Shown here: positions 24,929-33,695 of the stretch, one piece after another
Position numbering within the stretch: position 1 is the first letter of the stretch
Layout of the letters: each line of letters starts with the position of its first letter
From: Bacillota bacterium
GTDB taxonomy: Bacteria > Bacillota_I > Bacilli_A > ML615J-28 > CAG-698
DNA: 53,199 bases
Assembly (NCBI GenBank): GCA_023410025.1
Contig: JAEYQM010000006.1
Coordinates: forward strand, 1-53,199
Direction: 5' to 3'
Notes under the pieces: generated by a model
Seen by the model: only the letters and a program-made list of their open reading frames with translations
Told to the model about the DNA's origin: nothing
Databases searched by the model: none
Made by a program: the position numbers and the translations under genes

Positions 24929-27717
24929 TAATTTTCCTCAACTATAACATCAGTTCGATAAATACAATTATCAAAGTCTGGATATTTATATGCAGTATAT
25001 AAAACAACATTTAATGTTGAAGCTATTTGCATAATATCTTTTCTTAGATTATTATCAATTCCTTCACTTATAGAAATTCCATATATTCCTAAACTAACAA
25101 GTTCATAAATATTAAAGTTTTCTAAGATTTTATAATCAAGAATAAATTTTAAACCTTCCTGTTTTAGAACTAATAAATTTTCTTTTAGTTTCTTATCGAA
25201 TTGATCTACTATATATATTATGTTATTTTTTGGTTTTAATAAATTGTTATTGATTATTTGGTTAAGTGATTTAGATGTGAAATAAATGTAGTAAAATTTT
25301 TTAAGATCCTGGGCTTTAAAATTATTATATAAATATTGTTCTAAATTAACTAGATTTTCTTCTTCTAATAATTTTCTTAAATTATCTTTTAGAGTTGTTC
25401 CTCTAATATTACATGTTACCTCAAATCCTAATGTCTTATCATTTACTTGATTAAACAAAACATCAATTTTAGTATTAAGCATTTCTTTCACTAAATTATT
25501 AATAGTAACTTTCTTTAAGTATTTATGATAAACTTCTTCTGTAAAGTAAGTAATAGAGTTATCCAAGCTAATTTTAGAATACTTAACAATATCATCAATA
25601 TTTACTAAATCCCTTGGATAACGAACAACTGCTGCTTTCATATTTAAATTATTTAAATATTTATCAATTGTTTTTTGATTAACTTCATTTTCTAATAAAA
25701 TAATATAATCATTATCACTTAAAAAATAAGGTTTTAAGTTAAAGACTTCTTCAATTAAATTAACTTGATTACTTTCAGCCTTAATTCGAATTAAAGAGAA
25801 TTTAAATTCAATATTACTTGTTTTATTTTTAAATTCTTCAATTTTCTTTTCAAAGATTTCATCATCATAACTAATTTGATTATCAGCAAGTAAAGCTAAA
25901 GTTCCAACATAGAAAAATTCTCCATCTTGATAGCTACTAATAATATTTTCATTAACATGATGATAAACATTATTTACCTTTATTGTATAACTTAAATTAT
26001 GGTTTCCTGCAGCATTAAAGTCAATTAATGAATAATTTTGTGCATCTTGTTTAGGCATTAATTCCATATACTTAGTGATATCAATACTTGTAGTTTCATA
26101 ACCAATAATAGTTGCTAATCTTTCATCAATAACTACTTTGTTACCATAATGATAAATATAATAATGATTTGAATTCTTTAATACTGTTGATAATACAAAA
26201 TTATCGACACTTGCTTTTCGATTTAAGAAATATGTAACAAGACTTCTTTCTAATAAACTAGCAGCAATTCTTAAGATGATGGCATTCTCTGTAGCTGTTA
26301 TATCAACATTCTTCGATTTAAAGATTATAGAAAAATATAAACCTGTTTCATCAAAATAAGGGATTCCTAAAACATAATTAATGTTTCCTTCCACATAAGG
26401 TTTTTTTGTAAAAACATCATTAATTGATAGTCTATTATATGATAAATCAACACTTACTTCTTTGTTTGTTGTAATCATCATTTCAACAAGTGTATTCTTT
26501 AAATCATCATAACTAGTCAATTTTTCATATAATCTTGTGTTTTTATAATTAAAATAAACAATTTGATCATATTTTTGATTTACAATAATCTTATCATAAA
26601 TACCAAATGTTATTTCATCAACTTTAAAAATTGATTCTAATTTTTTAGAAAAGTCCATAAAAACATCACGGATCTCTCCTAATGAAAAGACAGATTTTAA
26701 TGATTCAATTAAATGAATAATCTTATTATTTAAACCATTCAATTTTATATAACTTTCATGTTCATTTTCTTCATCAAAAATTTCATTTAATGTAAATATA
26801 TCATTATAAATGATTTTCTCATCAACTTCTTTAATTTCTTTTATTATTTGATTACCATCTTTAATATTGTTTTGAGTTAATATTAATCTTAATTGTTGGA
26901 AATATAAGTTCTTTTTTATATCTAAATTTTCTATCTCTTCAACTAATGGTGAAAGGTTGATAATAAATTTTTTAGCTTTATCAAAATCACCCATACTAAT
27001 CATTAAATTCAAATAATCAATTCCTATTGAAATATAATCATTAGTAACCCCACTTGAAAATATCTCCTCATATAATTGGATAGCATCTTTATTTCTACCC
27101 TCTTTTTCTAATATTTGAGCAAGTAAGTAATTACAATAATTTAATCCATCTTCATCAGTTATAATTTTTAAACATTCATTTAAACTATTTTTAGCTTCTA
27201 CTAGCATATCTTGGTCTATATATAACTTTGTTATATTACTTAGGGTATGTGCTAACAATTCTTCATTTGGAAGATTTTCTAATATAGCTTTCAATGAATT
27301 TAATGCTTTTGTTTTTTGACCGATTTCCGCGTAAATATAGGCAACCTCCAAGTACCAACGGTTAACTTCATCACGTGAATCATTATTTATAAATTTTCTC
27401 TTTTCAAATATATATCGATAAGCAACTTTATAATTTCTTTTCTTAATGTATAAGTAAATTATTCTATCTAAATAAGAAACATAGATATATTTAAAAGTAG
27501 CCGTATCAAAATCAGTAATATCTTGAATTATGATATTTAAAGCTTCATCTAATCTATTTAGTTCAGTTAAATTATCAATTATTAATAAATTTGATAAATA
27601 GTAATATTCATGGTTTTGATTTATAACACAAAGATTATTAAATTCTTTTATCTTTTCAATTGTTTCAATTCCATAAGGTAAAGTAGTTAGTTCTTGATAT
27701 TTTACTTTTAAATTCAT
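24928..27717 (-). CDS. TPR-GAF-PAS protein with degenerate GGDEF and EAL domains
   Basis: 929 residues, no membrane segment. N-terminal TPR solenoid (about 40-300), a GAF-like domain (340-495), a PAS-like stretch (505-610), then a domain in which the GGDEF site reads FLSDNDYIILLEN (665-677), and a C-terminal domain (740-925) with the EAL fold pattern but GFEVT (764-768) for GFEAL, ILDYKILENF for the ALDDFGTG loop and GISISEGID for LKIDRSFI. Neither cyclase nor phosphodiesterase residues are intact, so a catalytic role is unlikely. It could bind c-di-GMP or a protein partner. Domain calls for GAF and PAS are by pattern. A TGATATAAT extended -10 is upstream. It is coupled to the HEPN-like gene. 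Confidence 0.7.
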   Translation of the reverse strand: MNLKVKYQELTTLPYGIETIEKIKEFNNLCVINQNHEYYYLSNLLIIDNLTELNRLDEALNIIIQDITDFDTATFKYIYVSYLDRIIYLYIKKRNYKVAYRYIFEKRKFINNDSRDEVNRWYLEVAYIYAEIGQKTKALNSLKAILENLPNEELLAHTLSNITKLYIDQDMLVEAKNSLNECLKIITDEDGLNYCNYLLAQILEKEGRNKDAIQLYEEIFSSGVTNDYISIGIDYLNLMISMGDFDKAKKFIINLSPLVEEIENLDIKKNLYFQQLRLILTQNNIKDGNQIIKEIKEVDEKIIYNDIFTLNEIFDEENEHESYIKLNGLNNKIIHLIESLKSVFSLGEIRDVFMDFSKKLESIFKVDEITFGIYDKIIVNQKYDQIVYFNYKNTRLYEKLTSYDDLKNTLVEMMITTNKEVSVDLSYNRLSINDVFTKKPYVEGNINYVLGIPYFDETGLYFSIIFKSKNVDITATENAIILRIAASLLERSLVTYFLNRKASVDNFVLSTVLKNSNHYYIYHYGNKVVIDERLATIIGYETTSIDITKYMELMPKQDAQNYSLIDFNAAGNHNLSYTIKVNNVYHHVNENIISSYQDGEFFYVGTLALLADNQISYDDEIFEKKIEEFKNKTSNIEFKFSLIRIKAESNQVNLIEEVFNLKPYFLSDNDYIILLENEVNQKTIDKYLNNLNMKAAVVRYPRDLVNIDDIVKYSKISLDNSITYFTEEVYHKYLKKVTINNLVKEMLNTKIDVLFNQVNDKTLGFEVTCNIRGTTLKDNLRKLLEEENLVNLEQYLYNNFKAQDLKKFYYIYFTSKSLNQIINNNLLKPKNNIIYIVDQFDKKLKENLLVLKQEGLKFILDYKILENFNIYELVSLGIYGISISEGIDNNLRKDIMQIASTLNVVLYTAYKYPDFDNCIYRTDVIVEEN

Positions 27718-27740
27718 AATATTACCTCACTTTATATTTT

Positions 27741-27749
27741 ATTATATCA
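27741..27749 (-). promoter_or_regulatory. Extended -10 promoter of the TPR/EAL-like and HEPN operon
   Basis: TGATATAAT on the minus strand (27749-27741), about 24 nt upstream of the ATG, with GTGAGG as the ribosome site. No clear -35. Confidence 0.55.
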
Positions 27750-27807
27750 TAAATTTGAATAAATTGGAATATTCTTATTAAAATCAATTTTATAAATCTT
27801 TTAAAAA

Positions 27808-27891
27808 GCAAAAAGACACCAACTATAAGTTGATGTCTTTTTGAATTTCTCCACAATCCATGATATAAAAACCATGGTTAGCTTTTAATAC
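27808..27891 (-). ncRNA. Candidate small RNA of about 84 nt
   Basis: A near-consensus promoter (TTGACA 27926-27921, 17 nt, TAAAAT 27903-27898) fires into a gap with no gene and ends at a strong 15-bp-stem terminator about 80 nt on. The predicted RNA has a weak CCATG/CATGG hairpin, a single-stranded TTGTGGAGAAATTC stretch with an anti-Shine-Dalgarno-accessible GGAG, and the terminator. A 24-codon frame inside has no ribosome site and runs past the terminator. I recognise no known RNA family. Confidence 0.55.
27810..27842. terminator. Strong terminator of the candidate small RNA (bidirectional)
   Basis: AAAAAGACACCAACT (27810-27824), loop ATA, AGTTGATGTCTTTTT (27828-27842): 15-bp stem with one G-T pair and flanking A/T tracts. 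Confidence 0.9.
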
Positions 27892-27950
27892 AATTCAATT
27901 TTACTACATTGAGATAAAAATGTCAAGTTTTTTATACATTTGAATTGTAT
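27888..27950 (-). promoter_or_regulatory. Promoter of the candidate small RNA, bracketed by an 11-bp inverted repeat
   Basis: TTGACA-17-TAAAAT lies inside a perfect inverted repeat, ATACAATTCAA (27888-27898) and TTGAATTGTAT (27940-27950). One arm covers the -10/start region and the other is just upstream of -35, an arrangement expected for a looping repressor or paired operators. Confidence 0.65.
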
Positions 27951-27995
27951 CTACTATATATTATGCTATAAAATAAAAAAATTCATACGTAAAGA

Positions 27996-28814
27996 TCAAA
28001 TTTGAAAATATTTTTTTATCGCGTTTTTTATGTTATCTATATCTTGATCTAAAATTTTATAAGTTTTATTAGTATTCTCATCAATAACTGGTTTATTAAT
28101 TCTTCTAATATCAATTCTTCTACCATCATTAATTTTAACAATATTTAATTCTCCATTAATAGTAATTGGCACATTATAATAATATTTTTTACCTTTTAAT
28201 TTAGATGAAATTGGAAACACAAAATATGAATTACACAAATTATTGTTTAAATTAATGTGTTCTTTCCATATTAATACAGGTCTAAGTTTATCTATCTCTG
28301 ATCCAATGTTATTACCTAAATAAGCAAAATATACACAATTCTTCATGATATGTGGAAGAACATTTAAAATATCAAATTTTAACTTTTTCTTTTCAATATT
28401 CCAAAAAATATATCTTAACATATTTTCCGGTAAGGAATTATCGTTCAATGTATTTGTCGATGGTAAAAAATTATTGAACATTGTTTGAAGACATTCATTA
28501 CTATAATTATTAATTAAATTATTAATAATCGAGTTAATTAGTTTTGTAAATAAAACTGCATCAATTTTAATTGGTTTACCCTTTAAATATAGATTAGATA
28601 ATATATTATTTTCTTTAAAAATTAAATAACTATCTAAAAATAAAACATCATTCATACTTGGAATTATTACGAAATTTCTATTAGGATCAGGTTGACCTAT
28701 TTCTCCAACTATAATTTTATTTGATCCTATGTCACCTATATAAACACAATTCTTTTTTACGCCATTATTAATATATTTATATATCCATCTTGGATTCAAT
28801 TGAATATTCGCCAT
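27996..28814 (-). CDS. MazF/PemK-like protein with long N-terminal extension
   Basis: I set the start at the ATG 28812-28814 (MANIQLNPRW), 7 nt after AGAGG; the frame extends 17 codons upstream without a site. 272 residues. The C-terminal part (about 157-245) has the MazF/PemK pattern: VYFAYLGNNIGSEIDKLRPVLIW, then FVFPISSK, then the VPITI strand and VKINDGRRIDIRRI. The first 150 residues are unrelated to MazF and unfamiliar. Classic MazF toxins are about 110 residues and paired with an upstream antitoxin, but none is seen here. It could be a ribonuclease toxin or a phage-type growth factor. It has its own promoter. Confidence 0.65.
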   Translation of the reverse strand: MANIQLNPRWIYKYINNGVKKNCVYIGDIGSNKIIVGEIGQPDPNRNFVIIPSMNDVLFLDSYLIFKENNILSNLYLKGKPIKIDAVLFTKLINSIINNLINNYSNECLQTMFNNFLPSTNTLNDNSLPENMLRYIFWNIEKKKLKFDILNVLPHIMKNCVYFAYLGNNIGSEIDKLRPVLIWKEHINLNNNLCNSYFVFPISSKLKGKKYYYNVPITINGELNIVKINDGRRIDIRRINKPVIDENTNKTYKILDQDIDNIKNAIKKYFQI

Positions 28815-28836
28815 ATATTTTCCTCTCATTATATAT

Positions 28837-28865
28837 ATTATACAATAATTAAATATTATTAACAA
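28837..28865 (-). promoter_or_regulatory. Promoter of the MazF-like gene
   Basis: TTGTTA (28865-28860), 17-nt spacer, TATAAT (28842-28837) on the minus strand, 22 nt upstream of the chosen ATG. This supports the shorter start, since the longer one would lie within the -10 to -35 region. Confidence 0.75.
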
Positions 28866-28959
28866 TCGTTAATTTACATTTTTTGTTTTATTTTAACATT
28901 AAACCACAAAAGTTGACATTAAAATATTTGTAAAATATATTATAATATATATTATAATA

Positions 28960-28989
28960 TAAAAAAAACACCTTCCGAAGGAAAGTGTT
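28960..28989 (-). terminator. dtd terminator
   Basis: AACACTTTCC (28989-28980), TTC loop, GGAAGGTGTT (28976-28967), one G-T pair, followed by eight T on the minus strand. Overlaps the dtd stop. Confidence 0.88.
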
Positions 28990-29425
28990 AAAACTCAAAA
29001 TTAATAGTCACAGGACCATCATTTACAAGATTAATATCCATATGGGCACCAAAGATGCCTTCATAGACATTTAAATTATTTTCGCGTAATTTGTTATTAA
29101 AATAATTGTATAATTCTTTAGCAATATCTGGTTTCATGCTCTCAACAAATGAAGGTCTATTTCCTTCAGATGTATTTGCATAAAGGGTAAATTGAGAAAT
29201 TGATAATATTTCACCATTTACTTGATGAATATTTAAATTCATTTTTCCATTTTCATCTTCAAATATTCTTAAATTTACAATCTTCTTTACAGCTTTATCA
29301 ACGATAGTTGTATTATCTTCATGGGTAAAACCAACAAGCAACAAATATCCTTTATTGATTTTTCCGGTAATATTACCCTCAACTGTACAACTAGCAAAAC
29401 TAACTCTTTGTAATGTTACTCTCAT
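28988..29425 (-). CDS. dtd: D-aminoacyl-tRNA deacylase
   Basis: 145 residues, standard length. Conserved SQFTLYA (about 77-83) and the C-terminal VNDGPVTINFEF (N-x-GPVT) motifs define DTD. It hydrolyses D-aminoacyl-tRNAs. Its ATG overlaps the relA stop by 4 nt, as in the relA-dtd arrangement of Bacilli. Confidence 0.95.
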   Translation of the reverse strand: MRVTLQRVSFASCTVEGNITGKINKGYLLLVGFTHEDNTTIVDKAVKKIVNLRIFEDENGKMNLNIHQVNGEILSISQFTLYANTSEGNRPSFVESMKPDIAKELYNYFNNKLRENNLNVYEGIFGAHMDINLVNDGPVTINFEF

Positions 29426-31608
29426 TTAATTAACCTTTCAATTTCATATATATCTGAAATTTTTTGTAAATTAACAATTGCATGATTTAATACTTCAAGA
29501 TTCTTTACAATTAATTTAACTTTAACGGATACATCTCCATTTTTATTTTTACCAGAATTAATTGATGAAATACTTACAGCCGTACTATTTAAAACATTTA
29601 TTATATCAGCAAGGATATTTTTACGATCAAATGATGTAATTTGAATTAAAGATTCATAACCTCTTGAATTAAATTCAGGATCCCAACTTACATCAATAAA
29701 TCGCTCTTCTTCACTATTTAGAACATTATGACATTCAATTCTATGAACAATAATTCCAGAACCCTTACTTACATAACCGACTATTGGGTCTCCCATTACT
29801 GGGTGACAACAGTTAGCAAGATGAATCTTAGCTTTATCAAGTCCGTCAATTAAAATACCAAAATCATTAATTGTTTTATGTCTGACAACGCGTTTATCCT
29901 GTTCATATTGTTTTAATAAAGATTCTTCATCAATAACATTATTACCAAGTAATCTATTTACAGCTCCACGCGCTGATATTGAACCCTTGCCAATTTCATA
30001 ATAGAAATCATCTAGATTCTTAATATCATATTTACCAAACATGTCAACTACTGTTTTTTCAATTAATTTTAAATTAGAGTTTTCTTGTTTTAAAGCCAAA
30101 GCAAAATCTTCTTTACCTTTAAAAATTAAATCATCACGTTTTCTCTTATTTAAAATAGCAACAATTTTATGACGAGCATGGGATGTCTTTACAATCTTTA
30201 ACCACGCTTCATTTGGACCATTAAAATTCTTAGATGTTTTAATTTCAATAACATCACCAGTTTTTAATTTATAGGTTAGTGGAACAATTTTATTGTTTAC
30301 AATTGCTCCAACTGTTCTGTTACCAACTTCTGTATGGATTCTATATGCAAAGTCAAGTGGTGTTGCTCCATTAGGGAAGTCAATTACATCCCCACGGGGA
30401 GTAAAGACATAAACATTGGCACTAAAAATATCTTCTTTAATATTTTGAAGTGGGTCAACATCTTCTGTTTCACCAATTTCTGCATAGGTTAGTAAATCTT
30501 TATACCATTTTAATTTTGAAGAAATTTCAATTTGTTCTTTTTCAGGAGTATATCCTTTGTTCTCTTCCTTATAGGCCCAGTGAGCAGCAACCCCAAGTTC
30601 AGCGATATTATCCATTTCATAAGTTCTGATTTGAATTTCATAAATTTTACCATTAATCCCAACTACCGTAGTATGTAAACTTTGGTAAAGGTTGGGTTTA
30701 GGAGTTGCTATATAGTCTTTAAATCTTTTAGGAATTGGAGTCCATTCACCATGCACTAAACCTAATACCCGATAACAATTTTCAATTGAAGGAACTAATA
30801 CTCTTAATGCTAGCAAATCATAGATTTGTTCGAACTCAAGATTTTTTTGTTCCATCTTTTTACAAACACTGAAAATATTTTTTACTCTTCCCTTTATTTC
30901 GTAGTCAGAAATATTATTATGATTTAATATATCTTGTATACGGGCACTCATCTTATTGATATCTTCTTCACGAGCAAGTTTTTGTTTGTTAATTAAATTG
31001 CTTACATTATTATATTGTTGACGATCTATATACTTTAAACTTAGATCTTCTAACTCAGCTTTAATACGATACATACCCAGCCTGTGAGCTAAGGGCGCGT
31101 ATAAATCCAAAGTTTCTGTTGCGATAATTTTTTGTTTATCGGGAGATTGAAATTCTAATGTTCGCATATTATGAACACGGTCAATTAACTTAACAACAAC
31201 TACACGGATATCTTTTGCCATTGCAAGTAATATTTTTTGATGGGACTTTGCTAGTGCTTTTTCCTTAGTCATATATTTTAACTGACTAATTTTAGTAACT
31301 CCATCAACTATTGAATAGACATCACTTCCGAAATTTTCAATCATTTCTTCTTTTGTAACATCAGTATCTTCTACAATATCATGTAATAATCCAGCAGTAA
31401 TTGTTGCCGGGCTCGTATGTAGTTCACATAGCATATATGCAACTTCTAGTGGGTGTTGTATATATGGATCACCAGATTTACGAAACTGACCACGATGTTT
31501 AAGTTCTGCCAGTTCATATGCCCTTTTTATCATATTTAAGTTTGCTTGATTAGTTATATATTTAGATGCACACGCTAGTACTTTCTCAATTGTCATTGTT
31601 GAAACCAT
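29422..31608 (-). CDS. relA: Bifunctional (p)ppGpp synthetase/hydrolase RelA/SpoT
   Basis: 728 residues, long RSH type. Domains in order: HD hydrolase (about 45-150, GLLHDIVEDTD), synthetase (about 235-345, with FKDYIATPKPNLYQSLHT), TGS (about 395-455, VFTPRGDVIDFPNGATPLDFAY), helical/zinc-finger region (LANCCHPVMGDPIVGY) and C-terminal ACT. The intact HD signature suggests it both makes and degrades (p)ppGpp. AAAGGTGG lies 8 nt from ATG. It lies between apt and dtd as in Bacillus. Confidence 0.96.
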   Translation of the reverse strand: MVSTMTIEKVLACASKYITNQANLNMIKRAYELAELKHRGQFRKSGDPYIQHPLEVAYMLCELHTSPATITAGLLHDIVEDTDVTKEEMIENFGSDVYSIVDGVTKISQLKYMTKEKALAKSHQKILLAMAKDIRVVVVKLIDRVHNMRTLEFQSPDKQKIIATETLDLYAPLAHRLGMYRIKAELEDLSLKYIDRQQYNNVSNLINKQKLAREEDINKMSARIQDILNHNNISDYEIKGRVKNIFSVCKKMEQKNLEFEQIYDLLALRVLVPSIENCYRVLGLVHGEWTPIPKRFKDYIATPKPNLYQSLHTTVVGINGKIYEIQIRTYEMDNIAELGVAAHWAYKEENKGYTPEKEQIEISSKLKWYKDLLTYAEIGETEDVDPLQNIKEDIFSANVYVFTPRGDVIDFPNGATPLDFAYRIHTEVGNRTVGAIVNNKIVPLTYKLKTGDVIEIKTSKNFNGPNEAWLKIVKTSHARHKIVAILNKRKRDDLIFKGKEDFALALKQENSNLKLIEKTVVDMFGKYDIKNLDDFYYEIGKGSISARGAVNRLLGNNVIDEESLLKQYEQDKRVVRHKTINDFGILIDGLDKAKIHLANCCHPVMGDPIVGYVSKGSGIIVHRIECHNVLNSEEERFIDVSWDPEFNSRGYESLIQITSFDRKNILADIINVLNSTAVSISSINSGKNKNGDVSVKVKLIVKNLEVLNHAIVNLQKISDIYEIERLIK

Positions 31609-31639
31609 ATATTACACCACCTTTCAACAAAATATTTTT

Positions 31640-32152
31640 TTAATATTTAATAATAGTTTTAATTTTGTAATTTTCTAATAATTTTCTACCTTCTAAATCT
31701 TCTAATTCGATTAAAAAGGCAACACCAGCAACAATACCACCTAAGTCTTCAACAAGCTTGATAGCTGCTTTAATTGTTCCCCCAGTTGCAAGTAAATCAT
31801 CAATGATCAATACTTTTTGACCTGGAATAATTGCATCTCTATGCATACATAATGTGTTGCTTCCATATTCTAAATCATATGAAACATTAATTGTTTCTCT
31901 TGGTAATTTATTAGGTTTTCTAACGGGGATAAATCCGATTCCAAGATTAGCAGCAATTGGACAACCGAATATAAACCCTCTAGATTCTGGTCCAACAATA
32001 ACTTCAGCCCCCACTTCTTTAGCAAATTCTGTTAATTCATCGCATGCTGATTTGAAAGCAGGTCCATTGGCCATTAGTGGAGTTATATCCCTAAACAATA
32101 TGCCTTCCTTTGGAAAATCCTTTACATCTTGTATAAAATTCTTGTAGTTCAT
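31640..32152 (-). CDS. apt: Adenine phosphoribosyltransferase
   Basis: 170 residues, usual length. FKSACDELTEFAKEVGAEVIVGPESRGFIFG and the PRPP-binding loop VLIIDDLLATGGTIKAA define APRT. It salvages adenine to AMP. AGGAGGG precedes ATG. It heads apt-relA-dtd from a TGATATAAT extended -10 promoter. Confidence 0.96.
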   Translation of the reverse strand: MNYKNFIQDVKDFPKEGILFRDITPLMANGPAFKSACDELTEFAKEVGAEVIVGPESRGFIFGCPIAANLGIGFIPVRKPNKLPRETINVSYDLEYGSNTLCMHRDAIIPGQKVLIIDDLLATGGTIKAAIKLVEDLGGIVAGVAFLIELEDLEGRKLLENYKIKTIIKY

Positions 32153-32176
32153 TAAAAAAACCCTCCTAATATTATT

Positions 32177-32185
32177 ATTATATCA
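32177..32185 (-). promoter_or_regulatory. apt extended -10 promoter
   Basis: TGATATAAT on the minus strand (32185-32177), about 25 nt before the apt ATG. Divergent to spoVB. Confidence 0.6.
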
Positions 32186-32273
32186 AAAATTATTGAAAAA
32201 TGCCACATTATTTATCAAATTTAATTACACATAAAACATTTTACTAATCATAGAATAAAATGAGGGATAAATA

Positions 32274-33695
32274 GTGAATAAAAATGTACTTTTTAAAAAC
32301 ACAGTTATTTTAATAATATGCAGTTTGTTTATAAAGATTTTAGCTCTTACAAACAGAATTGTATTAACCAGACTTCTTGGTGAAGAAGGTATTGGACTGT
32401 ATATAATTGTTTTGCCATCAATTATGTTATTTTTAAGTTTGGGTTCATTTTCACTTAATACTGGAGTTACCCAAATGGTTGCTAAAAACAATGATTATGG
32501 AATAATAAAAAAAGCAATAAAAATTGCTATTATTGCTTCAACAATCATTAGCATCCTTGTCTTTTTATTTATTAGGGTATTAACTTATACACTACTTAGA
32601 CAACCAAATGCATTTTATCCACTATTATTATCAATTCCTTTAATTTATCTATCGGCTTTTAATAGCATTTATAGAGGATATTATAATGGTTTAAAAAAAG
32701 TAAATATTAGTTCATTATCCATTTTAATAGAACAAATAAGTAGAATTCTAATTTCAATTCTTCTTCTTATTAAGTTTAAAGATCAAGGAATAGAAAAGGC
32801 TGTAAGTATATCTATAATTGCCATGAGTTTTGGGGAAATATTTTCAATACTCTATGTTTTATTAAAAATTAAAAAAACACCACCAACTAATTACTATAAA
32901 ACAAAAGATATAATTGACGTTTGCTTTCCAATTACTGCATCAAGATTATTTGGAAATATAACATTCTTTTTAGAGCCAATTATATTCACATTTGCTTTAG
33001 GTTTATTAAAAGTAAACAATACCGATATTGTATTAAAATATGGGGAAGTTAATGCTTATGCAATACCTTTAATTACAATGTTTTTATTTATTCCTATGGC
33101 AATATCACAGGCTGTAGTTCCTGATGTTGCTTCCCAAAGCCCTGAAAAACTAAAGAATTTAATTTCTTCAACACTATTCTTTTCAATCCTACCTGCAATT
33201 CCAATTACGATTATTTTAATATTATACTCACCTGAATTTATGCAACTAATCTATGGTACAAAAATAGGTGCAAATTTATCAACTAAATATAGTCTTTTCT
33301 TTATATTTTTATATATTCAACCATCATTAATTAGTATTATGCAGGCTACGAATCGTAATAAAAAATTATTAATCATCAGTTGTATTAATGATGTTATAAA
33401 ATTAATATTAATTTTTACTTTACCACTTTTCTTAAATGAAGGATTAATTTTAAGTTTTGTAATATCAACCATTTTCCTAAATACTGTTATTTTTATGTAT
33501 TTAAAGAAAATATATAAGTTTAGTCTTGGAAGAATAAGAATTATTAATTTATGTTTAATAACAATTATATTATCATTATTTTCTATCATTTTACAAATAG
33601 GAAATATAAACTATATTATATCTTCTATTCTATTGATAGTTTCTTTCATTCTTCTATTAATTTATTTAAAGATTATCAGTTTTCATAATAAATAA
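32274..33695 (+). CDS. spoVB: SpoVB-family MOP flippase / polysaccharide exporter
   Basis: 473 residues, starting at GTG 32274 with GAGGG 8 nt upstream. About 14 membrane helices. The N-terminal pattern (FIKILALTNRIVLTRLLGEEGIGLY) and LIYLSAFNSIYRGYYNGLKKVNISSLSILIEQISRI are typical of SpoVB/MurJ-like MOP exporters. In spore formers SpoVB is needed for cortex formation and probably flips a lipid-linked precursor. It faces yrbG tail to tail with a 30-bp overlap, as its neighbours in Bacillus are also yrbG and yrzE. Confidence 0.87.
   Translation: MNKNVLFKNTVILIICSLFIKILALTNRIVLTRLLGEEGIGLYIIVLPSIMLFLSLGSFSLNTGVTQMVAKNNDYGIIKKAIKIAIIASTIISILVFLFIRVLTYTLLRQPNAFYPLLLSIPLIYLSAFNSIYRGYYNGLKKVNISSLSILIEQISRILISILLLIKFKDQGIEKAVSISIIAMSFGEIFSILYVLLKIKKTPPTNYYKTKDIIDVCFPITASRLFGNITFFLEPIIFTFALGLLKVNNTDIVLKYGEVNAYAIPLITMFLFIPMAISQAVVPDVASQSPEKLKNLISSTLFFSILPAIPITIILILYSPEFMQLIYGTKIGANLSTKYSLFFIFLYIQPSLISIMQATNRNKKLLIISCINDVIKLILIFTLPLFLNEGLILSFVISTIFLNTVIFMYLKKIYKFSLGRIRIINLCLITIILSLFSIILQIGNINYIISSILLIVSFILLLIYLKIISFHNK

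Noticed and set aside
27801..27875. 24-residue hydrophobic/basic frame in the candidate small RNA as a type I toxin
   Set aside because: No ribosome site, and the frame extends through and past the terminator stem, so most transcripts would lack the stop codon.
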